From the NCBI RefSeq assembly GCF_001510645.1, contig NZ_LMVB01000001.1, forward strand, positions 825,854 through 889,853: a stretch of 64,000 nt of DNA, given 5' to 3'. Both the position numbers and the translations under genes were made by a program. The stretch comes from Paenibacillus sp. FJAT-29882 (GTDB taxonomy: Bacteria > Bacillota > Bacilli > Bacillales > DSM-1321). The notes under the pieces were generated by a model that saw nothing but the letters and a program-made list of their open reading frames with translations, was not told the DNA's origin and did not search any database. How positions within the stretch are numbered: position 1 is the first letter of the stretch; each line of letters opens with the position of its first letter. This document shows, one piece after another, positions 55,714 through 64,000 of this stretch.

Positions 55714-57045
55714 ATGAATATTACTGTTGCTGGAACGGGGTATGTTGGGTTGGTTACAGGGGTTTGTTTAGCTGAATTGGGTCATCAGGTAATATGCTTA
55801 GACATTCAAGAAGAGAAAATGGCCATGTTGCAAGCTGGCCGTTCGCCGATTTATGAACCTGGTTTAGAAGATCTTCTTAGAAAAAACTTACAGTGTGGCC
55901 GATTACATTTCACAACCAACCCACAATATGCCTACGGAAATGCTGAAATTATTTTTATTGCGGTAGGTACACCAGAGCAACAAGATGGTACGGCGAATTT
56001 AGAATACGTAAGAGAGGTCGCCCATTCGATCGCCCAGTTCATGAAGAATGATGTCATTGTTTGTACAAAGAGCACTGTACCTGTGGGAACAAATAATCAA
56101 ATAAGCGAGATAATCCATCGCAATAAACCAGCAAACCTCTATGCGGAAGTGGTTGCCAATCCTGAATTCCTCAGAGAAGGATCTGCGATTGTCGATTTCT
56201 TTTACGGGGATCGCATCGTGATTGGTACGGATTGTCCAAGGGCACAAGCCTTAATGGAACAAATTTATCTTCCACTAGACATTCCGATTATAAAAACAGA
56301 TATCAAAAGTGCAGAAATGATTAAATACGCAGCTAACGCCTTTCTGGCAACAAAAATTAGTTTTATCAATGAAATTGCCACGATTTGTGAGAAGGTTGGT
56401 GCAAATATAGATGAAGTAGCAAAGGGGATTGGAAAAGACGAGCGGATTGGTCCTTATTTTCTTAAAGCGGGTATTGGCTATGGCGGGTCTTGTTTTCCAA
56501 AAGATACGAAAGCACTTGTTCAGCTCGCTGGCAATATGCAACACTCCTTTGATCTTTTACAGGCTGTTATTGAAGTGAATACTCATCAAGCATCACTCCC
56601 AGTTGTAAAGGCAAAGGAAGTAATCGGTTCATTAAAAGGCAAGAAAGTGGCACTACTCGGTCTGTCGTTTAAACCGAATACGGATGATGTCAGAGAAGCG
56701 GCCTCTTTAGTTATTGTCAAAGAATTACTGAAAGAAGGGGCAATTATAACGGCCTTTGATCCAATTGCGATTCCAAATGCCCAACATGTTTTAGGCAACA
56801 CCATTGAATATACACAGGATATTCGGCTTGCCCTCTTACATGCGGACGTAGCGATCATTGCAACAGAGTGGGAAGAAATTAAGCAACTTTCATTAGATTC
56901 TTATGAATTATATATGAAAAAACCAATCGTCATAGATGGGCGAAATTGTTATTCCCTTCAAGAGATTCGAAAACATCCGATGACGTATATTTCGATTGGA
57001 AGACCGACTGTTATACATGAATATAAGAAAAGTGGGACCTATTAA
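55714..57045 (+). CDS. ugd: UDP-glucose 6-dehydrogenase
   Basis: Oxidises UDP-glucose to UDP-glucuronate for acidic polymers (TuaD-like). 443 residues from ATG 55714 after AAGGGGGG; the frame to 55636 runs through the relic. NAD-binding GTGYVGLVTG, PTP-like TKSTVPVGT, ANPEFLREGSA, KYAANAFLATKISFINEIA, the active-site GIGYGGSCFPKDT with Cys260 and LGLSFKPNTDDVREA are all present. First of a three-gene set with a PAP2 phosphatase and a glycosyltransferase. Confidence 0.96.
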   Translation: MNITVAGTGYVGLVTGVCLAELGHQVICLDIQEEKMAMLQAGRSPIYEPGLEDLLRKNLQCGRLHFTTNPQYAYGNAEIIFIAVGTPEQQDGTANLEYVREVAHSIAQFMKNDVIVCTKSTVPVGTNNQISEIIHRNKPANLYAEVVANPEFLREGSAIVDFFYGDRIVIGTDCPRAQALMEQIYLPLDIPIIKTDIKSAEMIKYAANAFLATKISFINEIATICEKVGANIDEVAKGIGKDERIGPYFLKAGIGYGGSCFPKDTKALVQLAGNMQHSFDLLQAVIEVNTHQASLPVVKAKEVIGSLKGKKVALLGLSFKPNTDDVREAASLVIVKELLKEGAIITAFDPIAIPNAQHVLGNTIEYTQDIRLALLHADVAIIATEWEEIKQLSLDSYELYMKKPIVIDGRNCYSLQEIRKHPMTYISIGRPTVIHEYKKSGTY

Positions 57046-57057
57046 TGGGGGCAGACG

Positions 57058-57588
57058 ATGGCGAGATTATTACTTACCTTTTATAACTTCGAATGTCGAT
57101 TGTTTCAGAAAATTAATCGCCATTTTGCAAACAAACATTTAAATTTCTTTTTCAGCCATATTACCCATATTGGTGGGGCTACATGTACCATCGCGACCGT
57201 TTTGATGTTGATCATCTTTTCGTCAGGTTCAACAAGAATGACGGCCATTTCGAGCGCACTTGCTTTAGCTGTAAGTCATATACCGGTTCATATTGTTAAG
57301 AAGCTTTTCCCGAGAAAAAGACCGTATTTAATCGTAGAAAAAACAAATTTTCATACGAATCCGTTACAAGATCACTCTTTTCCATCTGGTCATACAACGT
57401 CGATTTTCTCAGTTATCATACCGAATATCCTGTTTATCCCGGTTATTGCACTAATTTTACTTCCTTTAGGCATTCTTGTAGGCTTATCGCGAATCTATTT
57501 AGGCCTTCATTATCCTTCAGATGTTTTGGCAGGGGCTATACTTGGGTCATTTGTCGGGAGTCTTTGCTATTACTTGCTAAGTGTGTAA
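57058..57588 (+). CDS. PAP2-family membrane phosphatase
   Basis: 176 residues with about five membrane helices. The acid-phosphatase triad is complete: KKLFPRKRP (motif 1), SFPSGHTTS (motif 2, His) and SRIYLGLHYPSDV (motif 3, His). Likely an undecaprenyl-pyrophosphate or phosphatidylglycerophosphate-type lipid phosphatase. ATG 57058, 12 bp after ugd. Linked to envelope polymer synthesis by its neighbours. Confidence 0.92.
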   Translation: MARLLLTFYNFECRLFQKINRHFANKHLNFFFSHITHIGGATCTIATVLMLIIFSSGSTRMTAISSALALAVSHIPVHIVKKLFPRKRPYLIVEKTNFHTNPLQDHSFPSGHTTSIFSVIIPNILFIPVIALILLPLGILVGLSRIYLGLHYPSDVLAGAILGSFVGSLCYYLLSV

Positions 57589-57669
57589 TGCGGTGCCGAG
57601 AGGGAAGAAGCATATGTAATTACCTTTGCCTTGAATCGGTTCTTACGCTTTTTAATGAGGAGGATTCTC

Positions 57670-58812
57670 ATGAAGATTGCCATTTTCACAGATACCTTTG
57701 ATCCAGATATAAACGGTGTTGCACGAACATTGAAACGATTTACCGATTATTTAGGAGAACAGAATATTTCTTTTAAAATCTTTGCACCAAAGTCACAAAC
57801 TAATGACTATGTTTCTAGTCATATTCATCGTTTTAAAAGTCTGTCTTTTTTCTTATATCCTGAGTGTCGTTTAGCTTTCCCTAATCTCATTCAAGTCAAA
57901 TCAGAATTACAGGATTTCGCTCCAGATTTGATCCATGTCGCTACGCCATTTAACATTGGGTTTTGCGGCGCTTATTATGCAAAAAAATTAAACATTCCAT
58001 TAGTTGGCTCGTATCATACTGATTTTGATCATTACTTACAATTTTATAACATGGAATTTCTCTCTAAACTGCTTTGGCGATATATGAATTGGTTTCATCG
58101 CCCTTTTAAAAAAATCTTTGTGCCATCAATGGATACGTTAGAACGGTTAAAACGTCATCAGTTTACGAATTTAGAGCTTTGGGGGAGAGGGGTCGATTGC
58201 AATCTTTATCACCCTCATTATGATAAAAAAGCGGTACGCAAGCAATATGGCATTCAAAAAAAATACTTGCTTACGTATGTAGGCAGATTAGCTCCAGAGA
58301 AAGATGTAAAGACGCTCCTAGCCATCGCAAAATCAATTCCAGCTTACATAAACGAGCAAATTCAGTGGTTAATCATAGGAGACGGTCCAATGCGTGAAGA
58401 ACTTGAAACTGAAGCTCCTGAAAACATGATGTTTACTGGCTATTTAAAAGGTGAAAAATTAGCGGAAGCGTATTCTGCATCAGATGTATTTGTTTTCCCT
58501 TCACCAACTGAAACATTTGGCAATGTGGTTCTCGAAGCTCTTGCAAGCGGTACACCGGTCATTGCCGCGAATGCAGGTGGAGTAAAAACGATTATTCAAG
58601 AAGGCGTAACCGGTCATTTATGTCAACCTGGGAATGTGCAGCAATTTACTGATTCGCTATTGCACTTGATCCATCATGATCAAGTACGGGATCGAATGGG
58701 GATCGAAGGCAGAAATTATGCAGTTACACAAAAGTGGGATGCGATCTTTGATCAATTACTTTGGCACTATGCGCATGTAATCGAAGAACCGAAGCAACAA
58801 AAATTTGCCTGA
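57670..58812 (+). CDS. Family 4 glycosyltransferase
   Basis: 380 residues from ATG 57670 after GAGGAGGAT; the frame to 57631 lacks a site. GT-B fold: N-terminal IFTDTFDPDINGVARTLKRF and HTDFDHYLQFY, then YVGRLAPEKDV, LIIGDGPMREELE and the donor-site FPSPTETFGNVVLEALASGTPV with the EX7E pattern. It resembles GDP-mannose or UDP-sugar lipid glycosyltransferases (MgtA-like). Together with ugd and PAP2 it suggests a glucuronosyl or glycolipid product; the donor is not proven. Confidence 0.92.
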   Translation: MKIAIFTDTFDPDINGVARTLKRFTDYLGEQNISFKIFAPKSQTNDYVSSHIHRFKSLSFFLYPECRLAFPNLIQVKSELQDFAPDLIHVATPFNIGFCGAYYAKKLNIPLVGSYHTDFDHYLQFYNMEFLSKLLWRYMNWFHRPFKKIFVPSMDTLERLKRHQFTNLELWGRGVDCNLYHPHYDKKAVRKQYGIQKKYLLTYVGRLAPEKDVKTLLAIAKSIPAYINEQIQWLIIGDGPMREELETEAPENMMFTGYLKGEKLAEAYSASDVFVFPSPTETFGNVVLEALASGTPVIAANAGGVKTIIQEGVTGHLCQPGNVQQFTDSLLHLIHHDQVRDRMGIEGRNYAVTQKWDAIFDQLLWHYAHVIEEPKQQKFA

Positions 58813-58825
58813 GTTTGAAAGCAGT

Positions 58826-58910
58826 GTGTCAGACCTCGCAACAACTAAATACAAGTATAAGATACGTGTAAGAAACCTACATACTTGATTTAGGGTGCGA
58901 GGTCAGACAC
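58826..58910. repeat. 85-bp hairpin element with GTGTCAGACCTCGCA arms
   Basis: Left arm 58826-58840, right arm 58896-58910, one mismatch, and exactly 55 nt between them, as in the 12900 element. The centre also pairs (CTAAATACAAGTAT with ATACTTGATTTAG). It lies between the glycosyltransferase and galT. REP/MITE-like. Confidence 0.65.
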
Positions 58911-58973
58911 TTATGTGAGGGCCCCCTTTTTCCTGCTTTGAACTATGAAGATGACATGCTGGAGGATGGGAAC

Positions 58974-60464
58974 ATGGATGTGTATGCAAATGTACAGCAA
59001 CTATTACATAAAGCAATATTTTCGGGAATGCTTTGCAAAGTGGATGAACTTTATGCGCGTAATAAAATTCTAGATTTATTGGCGTTACAGGATTTTTCTG
59101 AAACCGAGGCGGAGCCAACTGAAAAAGACATGTCTGATCTCCTTGATGAATTAACCGAATATGCAGCAGAGGCGAATGTCATTGGTGATTTTATTGAGGA
59201 AAGAGACAGACTCTCGGCGAAGATTATGGATACTTTTCTACCCAAACCATCTGAGATAAATCGCCTTTTTTTTGAAAAACATGAGCAAAATCCGAAACGA
59301 GCAACGGATTATTTCTATCAGCTAAGTAAGAATAGCCATTATATTCAATCAAAGCGGATTGAAAAAAATATTAATTTTTCAGTGGAAACAGCATATGGCA
59401 AGCTAGCTCTTACGATTAATCTGTCCAAGCCTGAGCTAGACCCGATGGAGATCGCTAGGGAAAGAGAACAAAAATCCCTTCCTTCTACTTACCCAAAATG
59501 TCTGCTTTGTATTGAAAACGAAGGCTACACTGGCAAAGTGGGGCATCCTGCTCGCGCTAATCATAGATTAATTCGGCTCGAATTGACAGATGAGCCATGG
59601 TATCTACACTATTCGCCATATCTTTATTATCAGGAACATTGCATTGTCTATTCTGGTGAACATCGTGAAATGAGAATGGGACGTGAAACATTTCAGCGTT
59701 TATTGGAGTTTGTCGATCAATTCCCCCATTATTTTATCGGTTCGAATGCTGATCTTCCAATCGTCGGTGGTTCTATTTTTAGTCATGACCATTATCAAGG
59801 TGGACAATTTAAATTTGCGTTGGAGACAGCAGAGGATGAGTTAGCTTTTGAGATTGCTAGTCTTGCCTCTGTAAAAGCAAGAACGGTTAAATGGCCGATG
59901 TCTGTCATCAGATTGAGTAGCAGGAATGTGGTGGATCTTGTGGACGCTAGTAGTCATATTTTCGAAATCTGGCAAGGCTATAGTGATCCTACAGTTCACA
60001 TCGAGGCTTATTCAAGACAAATCAGCCATAATAGTATCACGCCGATTGCTAGAAAACGAAACGATGTTTACGAGATTGACCTCGTTCTTCGTAATAATCG
60101 AACGACAGCAGACTTTCCATTTGGGATTTTTCACCCTCACGAAGAGCTTCATCACATAAAAAAAGAAAATATCGGCTTAATCGAAACATCAGGTCTAGCC
60201 ATACTCCCGCCACGTTTGAAACAAGAGCTCATAGAAGTAGAAAAATATTTACAACACGAACAAAATAAAATTCAAGAGTATCATCTGCCGTGGGCGAATG
60301 AAATAAAAGCAAGCTTTCCTAATCAAATCACTCCAACAACCGTACGGACGATCCTATTTACTGAAGTAGGGAATAAATTTCTGAAGTGTTTAGAAGATGC
60401 TGGCGTTTTTAAACGAGATGAACAAGGCCAGCAAGCATTTCGTCGTTTTCTTAATATAATCTAG
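58974..60464 (+). CDS. galT: UTP/UDP-glucose--hexose-1-phosphate uridylyltransferase, class II
   Basis: 496 residues from ATG 58974 after GGAGGATGGGAAC. It is the Firmicute class II GalT, about 490-500 residues rather than the 350 of class I. Motifs: CLLCIENEGYTGKVGHPARANHR, HCIVYSGEHREMRMGRETF, and SIFSHDHYQGGQF with the catalytic His region; ending FRRFLNII. It exchanges UMP between UDP-glucose and galactose-1-phosphate in the Leloir pathway. galK and galE are not in the window, so it is a stray pathway gene or serves the UDP-sugar set upstream. Confidence 0.93.
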   Translation: MDVYANVQQLLHKAIFSGMLCKVDELYARNKILDLLALQDFSETEAEPTEKDMSDLLDELTEYAAEANVIGDFIEERDRLSAKIMDTFLPKPSEINRLFFEKHEQNPKRATDYFYQLSKNSHYIQSKRIEKNINFSVETAYGKLALTINLSKPELDPMEIAREREQKSLPSTYPKCLLCIENEGYTGKVGHPARANHRLIRLELTDEPWYLHYSPYLYYQEHCIVYSGEHREMRMGRETFQRLLEFVDQFPHYFIGSNADLPIVGGSIFSHDHYQGGQFKFALETAEDELAFEIASLASVKARTVKWPMSVIRLSSRNVVDLVDASSHIFEIWQGYSDPTVHIEAYSRQISHNSITPIARKRNDVYEIDLVLRNNRTTADFPFGIFHPHEELHHIKKENIGLIETSGLAILPPRLKQELIEVEKYLQHEQNKIQEYHLPWANEIKASFPNQITPTTVRTILFTEVGNKFLKCLEDAGVFKRDEQGQQAFRRFLNII

Positions 60465-60587
60465 CGGGCGAGAAAATCTTTGTCATCGGCATTTTCAAAG
60501 TAATATAAAAGGTTTGAAAAATAAATTGGATTCCATCATAATGGTCTACAGGGAATATTTACTAAAAGTAGGGAGGGGGACGTACGA

Positions 60588-61130
60588 ATGAATCAACATG
60601 TAAAAAGAGAATTATACGCTTGGACTAAATCGATATTGTTTGCTTTATGCATTGTATTTATATGCCGTCAGTTTATATTTACACCCATAACTGTTCAAGG
60701 TGAATCTATGTTACCTACATATGATGATAATAATAGGGTTGTAGTAAGCAAAACAAGCCCTATAGATAGATTTGATATTATTGTCTTTCGAGCACCAGAT
60801 GCTGAATTAAACTATATAAAAAGGGTAATCGGTGTTCCAGGGGATCAGCTAGAAATGATTGATGACGTGTTATATATTAACGGTAAAGTGCATGAGGAAC
60901 CATATGTAAAAAGTAATAATCATTCTCATATAAATAAAGTAACTGGCGACTTCACACTGCAAGAACTGACAGGAAAAAAGATCGTTCCTGAAGGGTATCT
61001 CTTTGTGTTAGGCGATAATCGTTCAAATAGTAATGATAGTCGAATCTTTGGTTTTATTTCTGAGGACTCAATTATTGGAGAAGTACAATTTCAATTTTAT
61101 CCATTAAAAGAAATAGGTATCCCCAAATAG
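60588..61130 (+). CDS. sip: Type I signal peptidase
   Basis: 180 residues, one N-terminal membrane anchor (SILFALCIVFICRQFIF). Catalytic Ser40 in QGESMLPTY and Lys78 in YIKRVIGVPGD, with VLGDNRSNSNDSR (box E); these match SipS/SipT spacing. It cuts signal peptides of exported proteins at the outer membrane face. ATG 60588 after AGGGAGGGGG. Monocistronic. Which sip paralogue it is cannot be decided. Confidence 0.93.
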   Translation: MNQHVKRELYAWTKSILFALCIVFICRQFIFTPITVQGESMLPTYDDNNRVVVSKTSPIDRFDIIVFRAPDAELNYIKRVIGVPGDQLEMIDDVLYINGKVHEEPYVKSNNHSHINKVTGDFTLQELTGKKIVPEGYLFVLGDNRSNSNDSRIFGFISEDSIIGEVQFQFYPLKEIGIPK

Positions 61131-61171
61131 TTCTTAAGCGAGTATGTTGAATATATTGAGGTTAAATCGGG

Positions 61172-61200
61172 GCGATCTTCACTATTGAAGGTCGCTTTTT
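61172..61200 (+). terminator. Terminator of the signal peptidase gene
   Basis: GCGATCTTCA (61172-61181) and TGAAGGTCGC (61186-61195), CTAT loop, T run. Confidence 0.88.
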
Positions 61201-61325
61201 ATTTATTGCGGTAACGTCAAACATGAACGGTTTAAGAGTCGTTTTCAAACGCAATCTGGGACAGACCTAATTATCTGAAAATGACCAAAATATATCAGAG
61301 AAATTGTTTAGTTGGTAGAAGGGAG

Positions 61326-61363
61326 ATGATTAGTAAAACTTTAGCAAAAGTTTTACTAATCAT
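61326..61363. repeat. Perfect 17-bp inverted repeat with AGCA loop
   Basis: Arms 61326-61342 (ATGATTAGTAAAACTTT) and 61347-61363 are exact reverse complements. There is no T run. The TTAGTAAA part is echoed in the palindrome at 61384-61400. It could be a LacI-type operator or an RNA hairpin. Confidence 0.65.
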
Positions 61364-61383
61364 TCATATAATAGAAGAGTATT

Positions 61384-61400
61384 TTAGTGAAATTTACTAA
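61384..61400. promoter_or_regulatory. Candidate operator of the LacI-family regulator
   Basis: TTAGTGAAATTTACTAA, a near-perfect palindrome sharing TTAGT/ACTAA with the 61326 repeat, about 95 bp upstream of the promoter. Confidence 0.45.
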
Positions 61401-61494
61401 GGTTAAACGAGAGTTTTTCAATTAAAATTTTGATAAATGTAGAAAAATGTGTATTTTGTAGAAATGAATAGAGTGAATTTTTTGAAAAAAAGTA

Positions 61495-61523
61495 TTGAAA
61501 GCGCTTAAAAATATTGGTATTAT
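61495..61523 (+). promoter_or_regulatory. Promoter of the LacI-family gene with overlapping cre site
   Basis: TTGAAA (61495-61500), 17 bp, TATTAT (61518-61523). TGAAAGCGCTTAAA at 61496-61509 fits the cre consensus with one mismatch and covers the -35, predicting CcpA repression. The remaining bases of 61201-61494 show only the palindromes and a GGGACAGACCT element at 61258. Confidence 0.6.
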
Positions 61524-61573
61524 TTACGTAACAAGTAAATATTCAGTAAAAATTGGCGAAAATACTAGTTTGA

Positions 61574-62653
<1,080 letters not shown>

Positions 62654-62976
62654 GGTTACATTATATCGATCATGATTGGGGCAAATGTTTAACTTTTAAG
62701 GAGGTGAGGAACTGGAGAAATAAATTCGTTTGTCTAGAGTCATTAAGGGGTCATATTGTACGCATAAAGAAAGAGATGAAAAGTCATATAAGTAGATAAA
62801 GATCCATTTGGCAGAATAGATGTTTATCAACGACTCTTCCATCTCTACTATTCTCTATAAGAGAAAAGAACTAGATCTCTATTGTATGTTAACTTCATCC
62901 GTTCTAGCAAAAAATAATGTGTTACTAGTCAAAGAAAAAACCATTTATTTTACTAAGAAAATAGGGGAGAAAAACG
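62654..62976 (+). other. Gap before the last sugar-binding protein gene, with an orphan ribosome binding site
   Basis: AAGGAGGTGAGG at 62698-62709 is a near-ideal ribosome binding site. The only frame behind it (GTG 62705, 31 codons) has no recognisable product. A short leader peptide or a deletion scar are both possible. The ATG frame 62820-63059 is accidental. Confidence 0.35.
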
Positions 62977-64000
62977 ATGAAAAAGTATCTGAATATGTTC
63001 TTGCTTATAGTAGCTTTCAGTTTAATTGTTTCGGGATGCTCAAGAAGTGCATCCAATAAGACTGGGGGAGAGGACGGTACTATCACATTATCCCTTTTCT
63101 CATCGATGAGTAATGAAGGGGAAAAGAAGGCATTCGCAAGTGTTGTCGCCAAGTTCGAAGAGGCAAATCCTAAAATAAAGATTGAAGTGAATTCGCCTGG
63201 AGACTATGAAGATATGCTTCGTGTCAAGATGGCTGCGAACGATATGCCAGATTTATTTGATACACATGGCTGGTCACAGCTTCGATATGGTGAATATGTC
63301 ATGGATTTAAAGGACATGGATTGGGTTAAAAATCTTGATCCAGCGTTAAACCAAATACTTAAAGATAAAGACGGAAAAGTGTATGCGCTTCCACTGAATC
63401 AAGCGAAAGATGGGATTAGCTATAATGTTGCTGTGTTAAAAGAGTATGGCATTGAACAACCGGCAACATTAGATGAGTTTATGAAAGCTTTAGAAACAGT
63501 TAAGGAAAAAAGCAAGGGAGAAGTTACACCATTATGGATTCCTGGTAGTGATAAAGATGGTATTGCTCAAATTTTTGACGAGTTTGCGACACCGTTACTG
63601 ATTACCGATCAGAAGAATAGCTATGGCGATCAATTAGTAGATGGAACATTTGACTGGAACAATTACACGCTGCTTGCTGAAAAAATGAAGGAAATGCAAG
63701 ACAAAGGGTTGTTAAATGAAGATGTTCTAACCGCACAATTACAACAAGCAACAGAGTTAATTGCTCAAAATAAGATTGCTTTCACGTTTGTTGCAGGCTC
63801 ACTTGGCCCTGATGCAACAGAATTAAACCCAGATGTAAAAATAGGGACCATGCCAATCCCGGCGATTCATGCAGGAGATCAACCGAGTTGGATTGGCGGC
63901 GAGCGTCATACACTAGCGATATCAAAAGATACAAAGCACGCTGATGAGGCAAGACGTTTTCTTGACTTTATCGCTCAACCAGAAAATATTATAACGATTG
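62977..64000 (+). CDS. Sugar ABC transporter substrate-binding lipoprotein, 3' end outside window
   Basis: At least 341 residues, open to the window end. ATG 62977 after AGGGGAG. Signal peptide MKKYLNMFLLIVAFSLIV with lipobox VSGC (Cys about 20). Family 1 binding protein: ITLSLFSSMSNEGEKKAFASVVAKFEEANP, MPDLFDTHGWSQ, YALPLNQAKDGISYNVAVLKEYGIEQPATLDEF, WIGGERHTLAISKDTKHADEARRFLDFI. A CUT1-type sugar receptor like MsmE. It likely starts an operon controlled by the LacI protein upstream. Confidence 0.9.
   Translation, partial: MKKYLNMFLLIVAFSLIVSGCSRSASNKTGGEDGTITLSLFSSMSNEGEKKAFASVVAKFEEANPKIKIEVNSPGDYEDMLRVKMAANDMPDLFDTHGWSQLRYGEYVMDLKDMDWVKNLDPALNQILKDKDGKVYALPLNQAKDGISYNVAVLKEYGIEQPATLDEFMKALETVKEKSKGEVTPLWIPGSDKDGIAQIFDEFATPLLITDQKNSYGDQLVDGTFDWNNYTLLAEKMKEMQDKGLLNEDVLTAQLQQATELIAQNKIAFTFVAGSLGPDATELNPDVKIGTMPIPAIHAGDQPSWIGGERHTLAISKDTKHADEARRFLDFIAQPENIITI

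Noticed and set aside
62820-63059. 79-codon frame overlapping the last lipoprotein gene
   Set aside because: The lipoprotein in another frame has a ribosome binding site, signal peptide and lipobox; this frame has none.

Overview
The window reads as chromosome of a low-GC, spore-former-type Firmicute, most likely a Bacillaceae member. The signs are A/T-rich DNA, strong AGGAGG-type ribosome binding sites, frequent TTG/GTG starts, CcpA-type cre sites, a class II GalT, SLH-domain surface proteins and many CUT1-type sugar ABC systems. No rRNA, tRNA, CRISPR array, intact transposase or prophage was seen. The theme is carbohydrate and peptide scavenging, with dispersed repeats and relic mobile elements between operons.

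Layout. 1-3416: 3' end of a polymorphic toxin (LHH-type nuclease tip) with a SUKH immunity gene, then small secreted, membrane or orphan genes; one lies between two near-identical 27-nt repeats. 3794-6390: a lone ribulokinase gene (araB) and a cold-shock protein gene. 7259-14080: a peptide ABC transporter (two ATPases, two permeases, binding protein) ending in an M42 aminopeptidase. 14228-15249: small unknown genes. 15407-22511: a complete xylose locus, xylA-xylB-galM-xylE on the minus strand with divergent xylR, a XylR-type operator and cre-like sites. 23055-26171: a secreted protein of 1038 residues with two tandem alpha/beta hydrolase domains. 26507-28867: a paralogue of the small membrane protein at 14992, two IS200/IS605-like relics and a DJ-1/PfpI protein.

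29338-41928 is the most unusual block. A divergent GntR/UTRA regulator faces an operon of SIS-domain protein, YjbQ, CUT1 ABC transporter (binding protein and two permeases), two paralogous ADP-ribosylglycohydrolase-family proteins, an atypical PfkB kinase (catalytic Asp replaced by Asn), a nucleoside hydrolase and a broken ribokinase. The frame resembles the frl (fructosamine) operon, but the hydrolases point to import and breakdown of a ribosylated or ADP-ribose-like compound; this is inference.

42165-53082: a secreted PIG-L-family deacetylase divergent from a ROK regulator, then an iron/thiamine-type ABC transporter, an ArgH-superfamily lyase with no arginine genes nearby, and an MFS transporter. 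This looks like a second undescribed uptake-and-cleavage system. 53403-61130: an SLH lysozyme-like protein, a UDP-glucose dehydrogenase / PAP2 / glycosyltransferase set, galT and signal peptidase I. 61604-64000: a LacI regulator and the start of another sugar-binding protein, which runs off the window.

Hairpins built on a GGGTCTGACCC-like core recur between operons; two of them share the same architecture with an identical 55-nt centre length.
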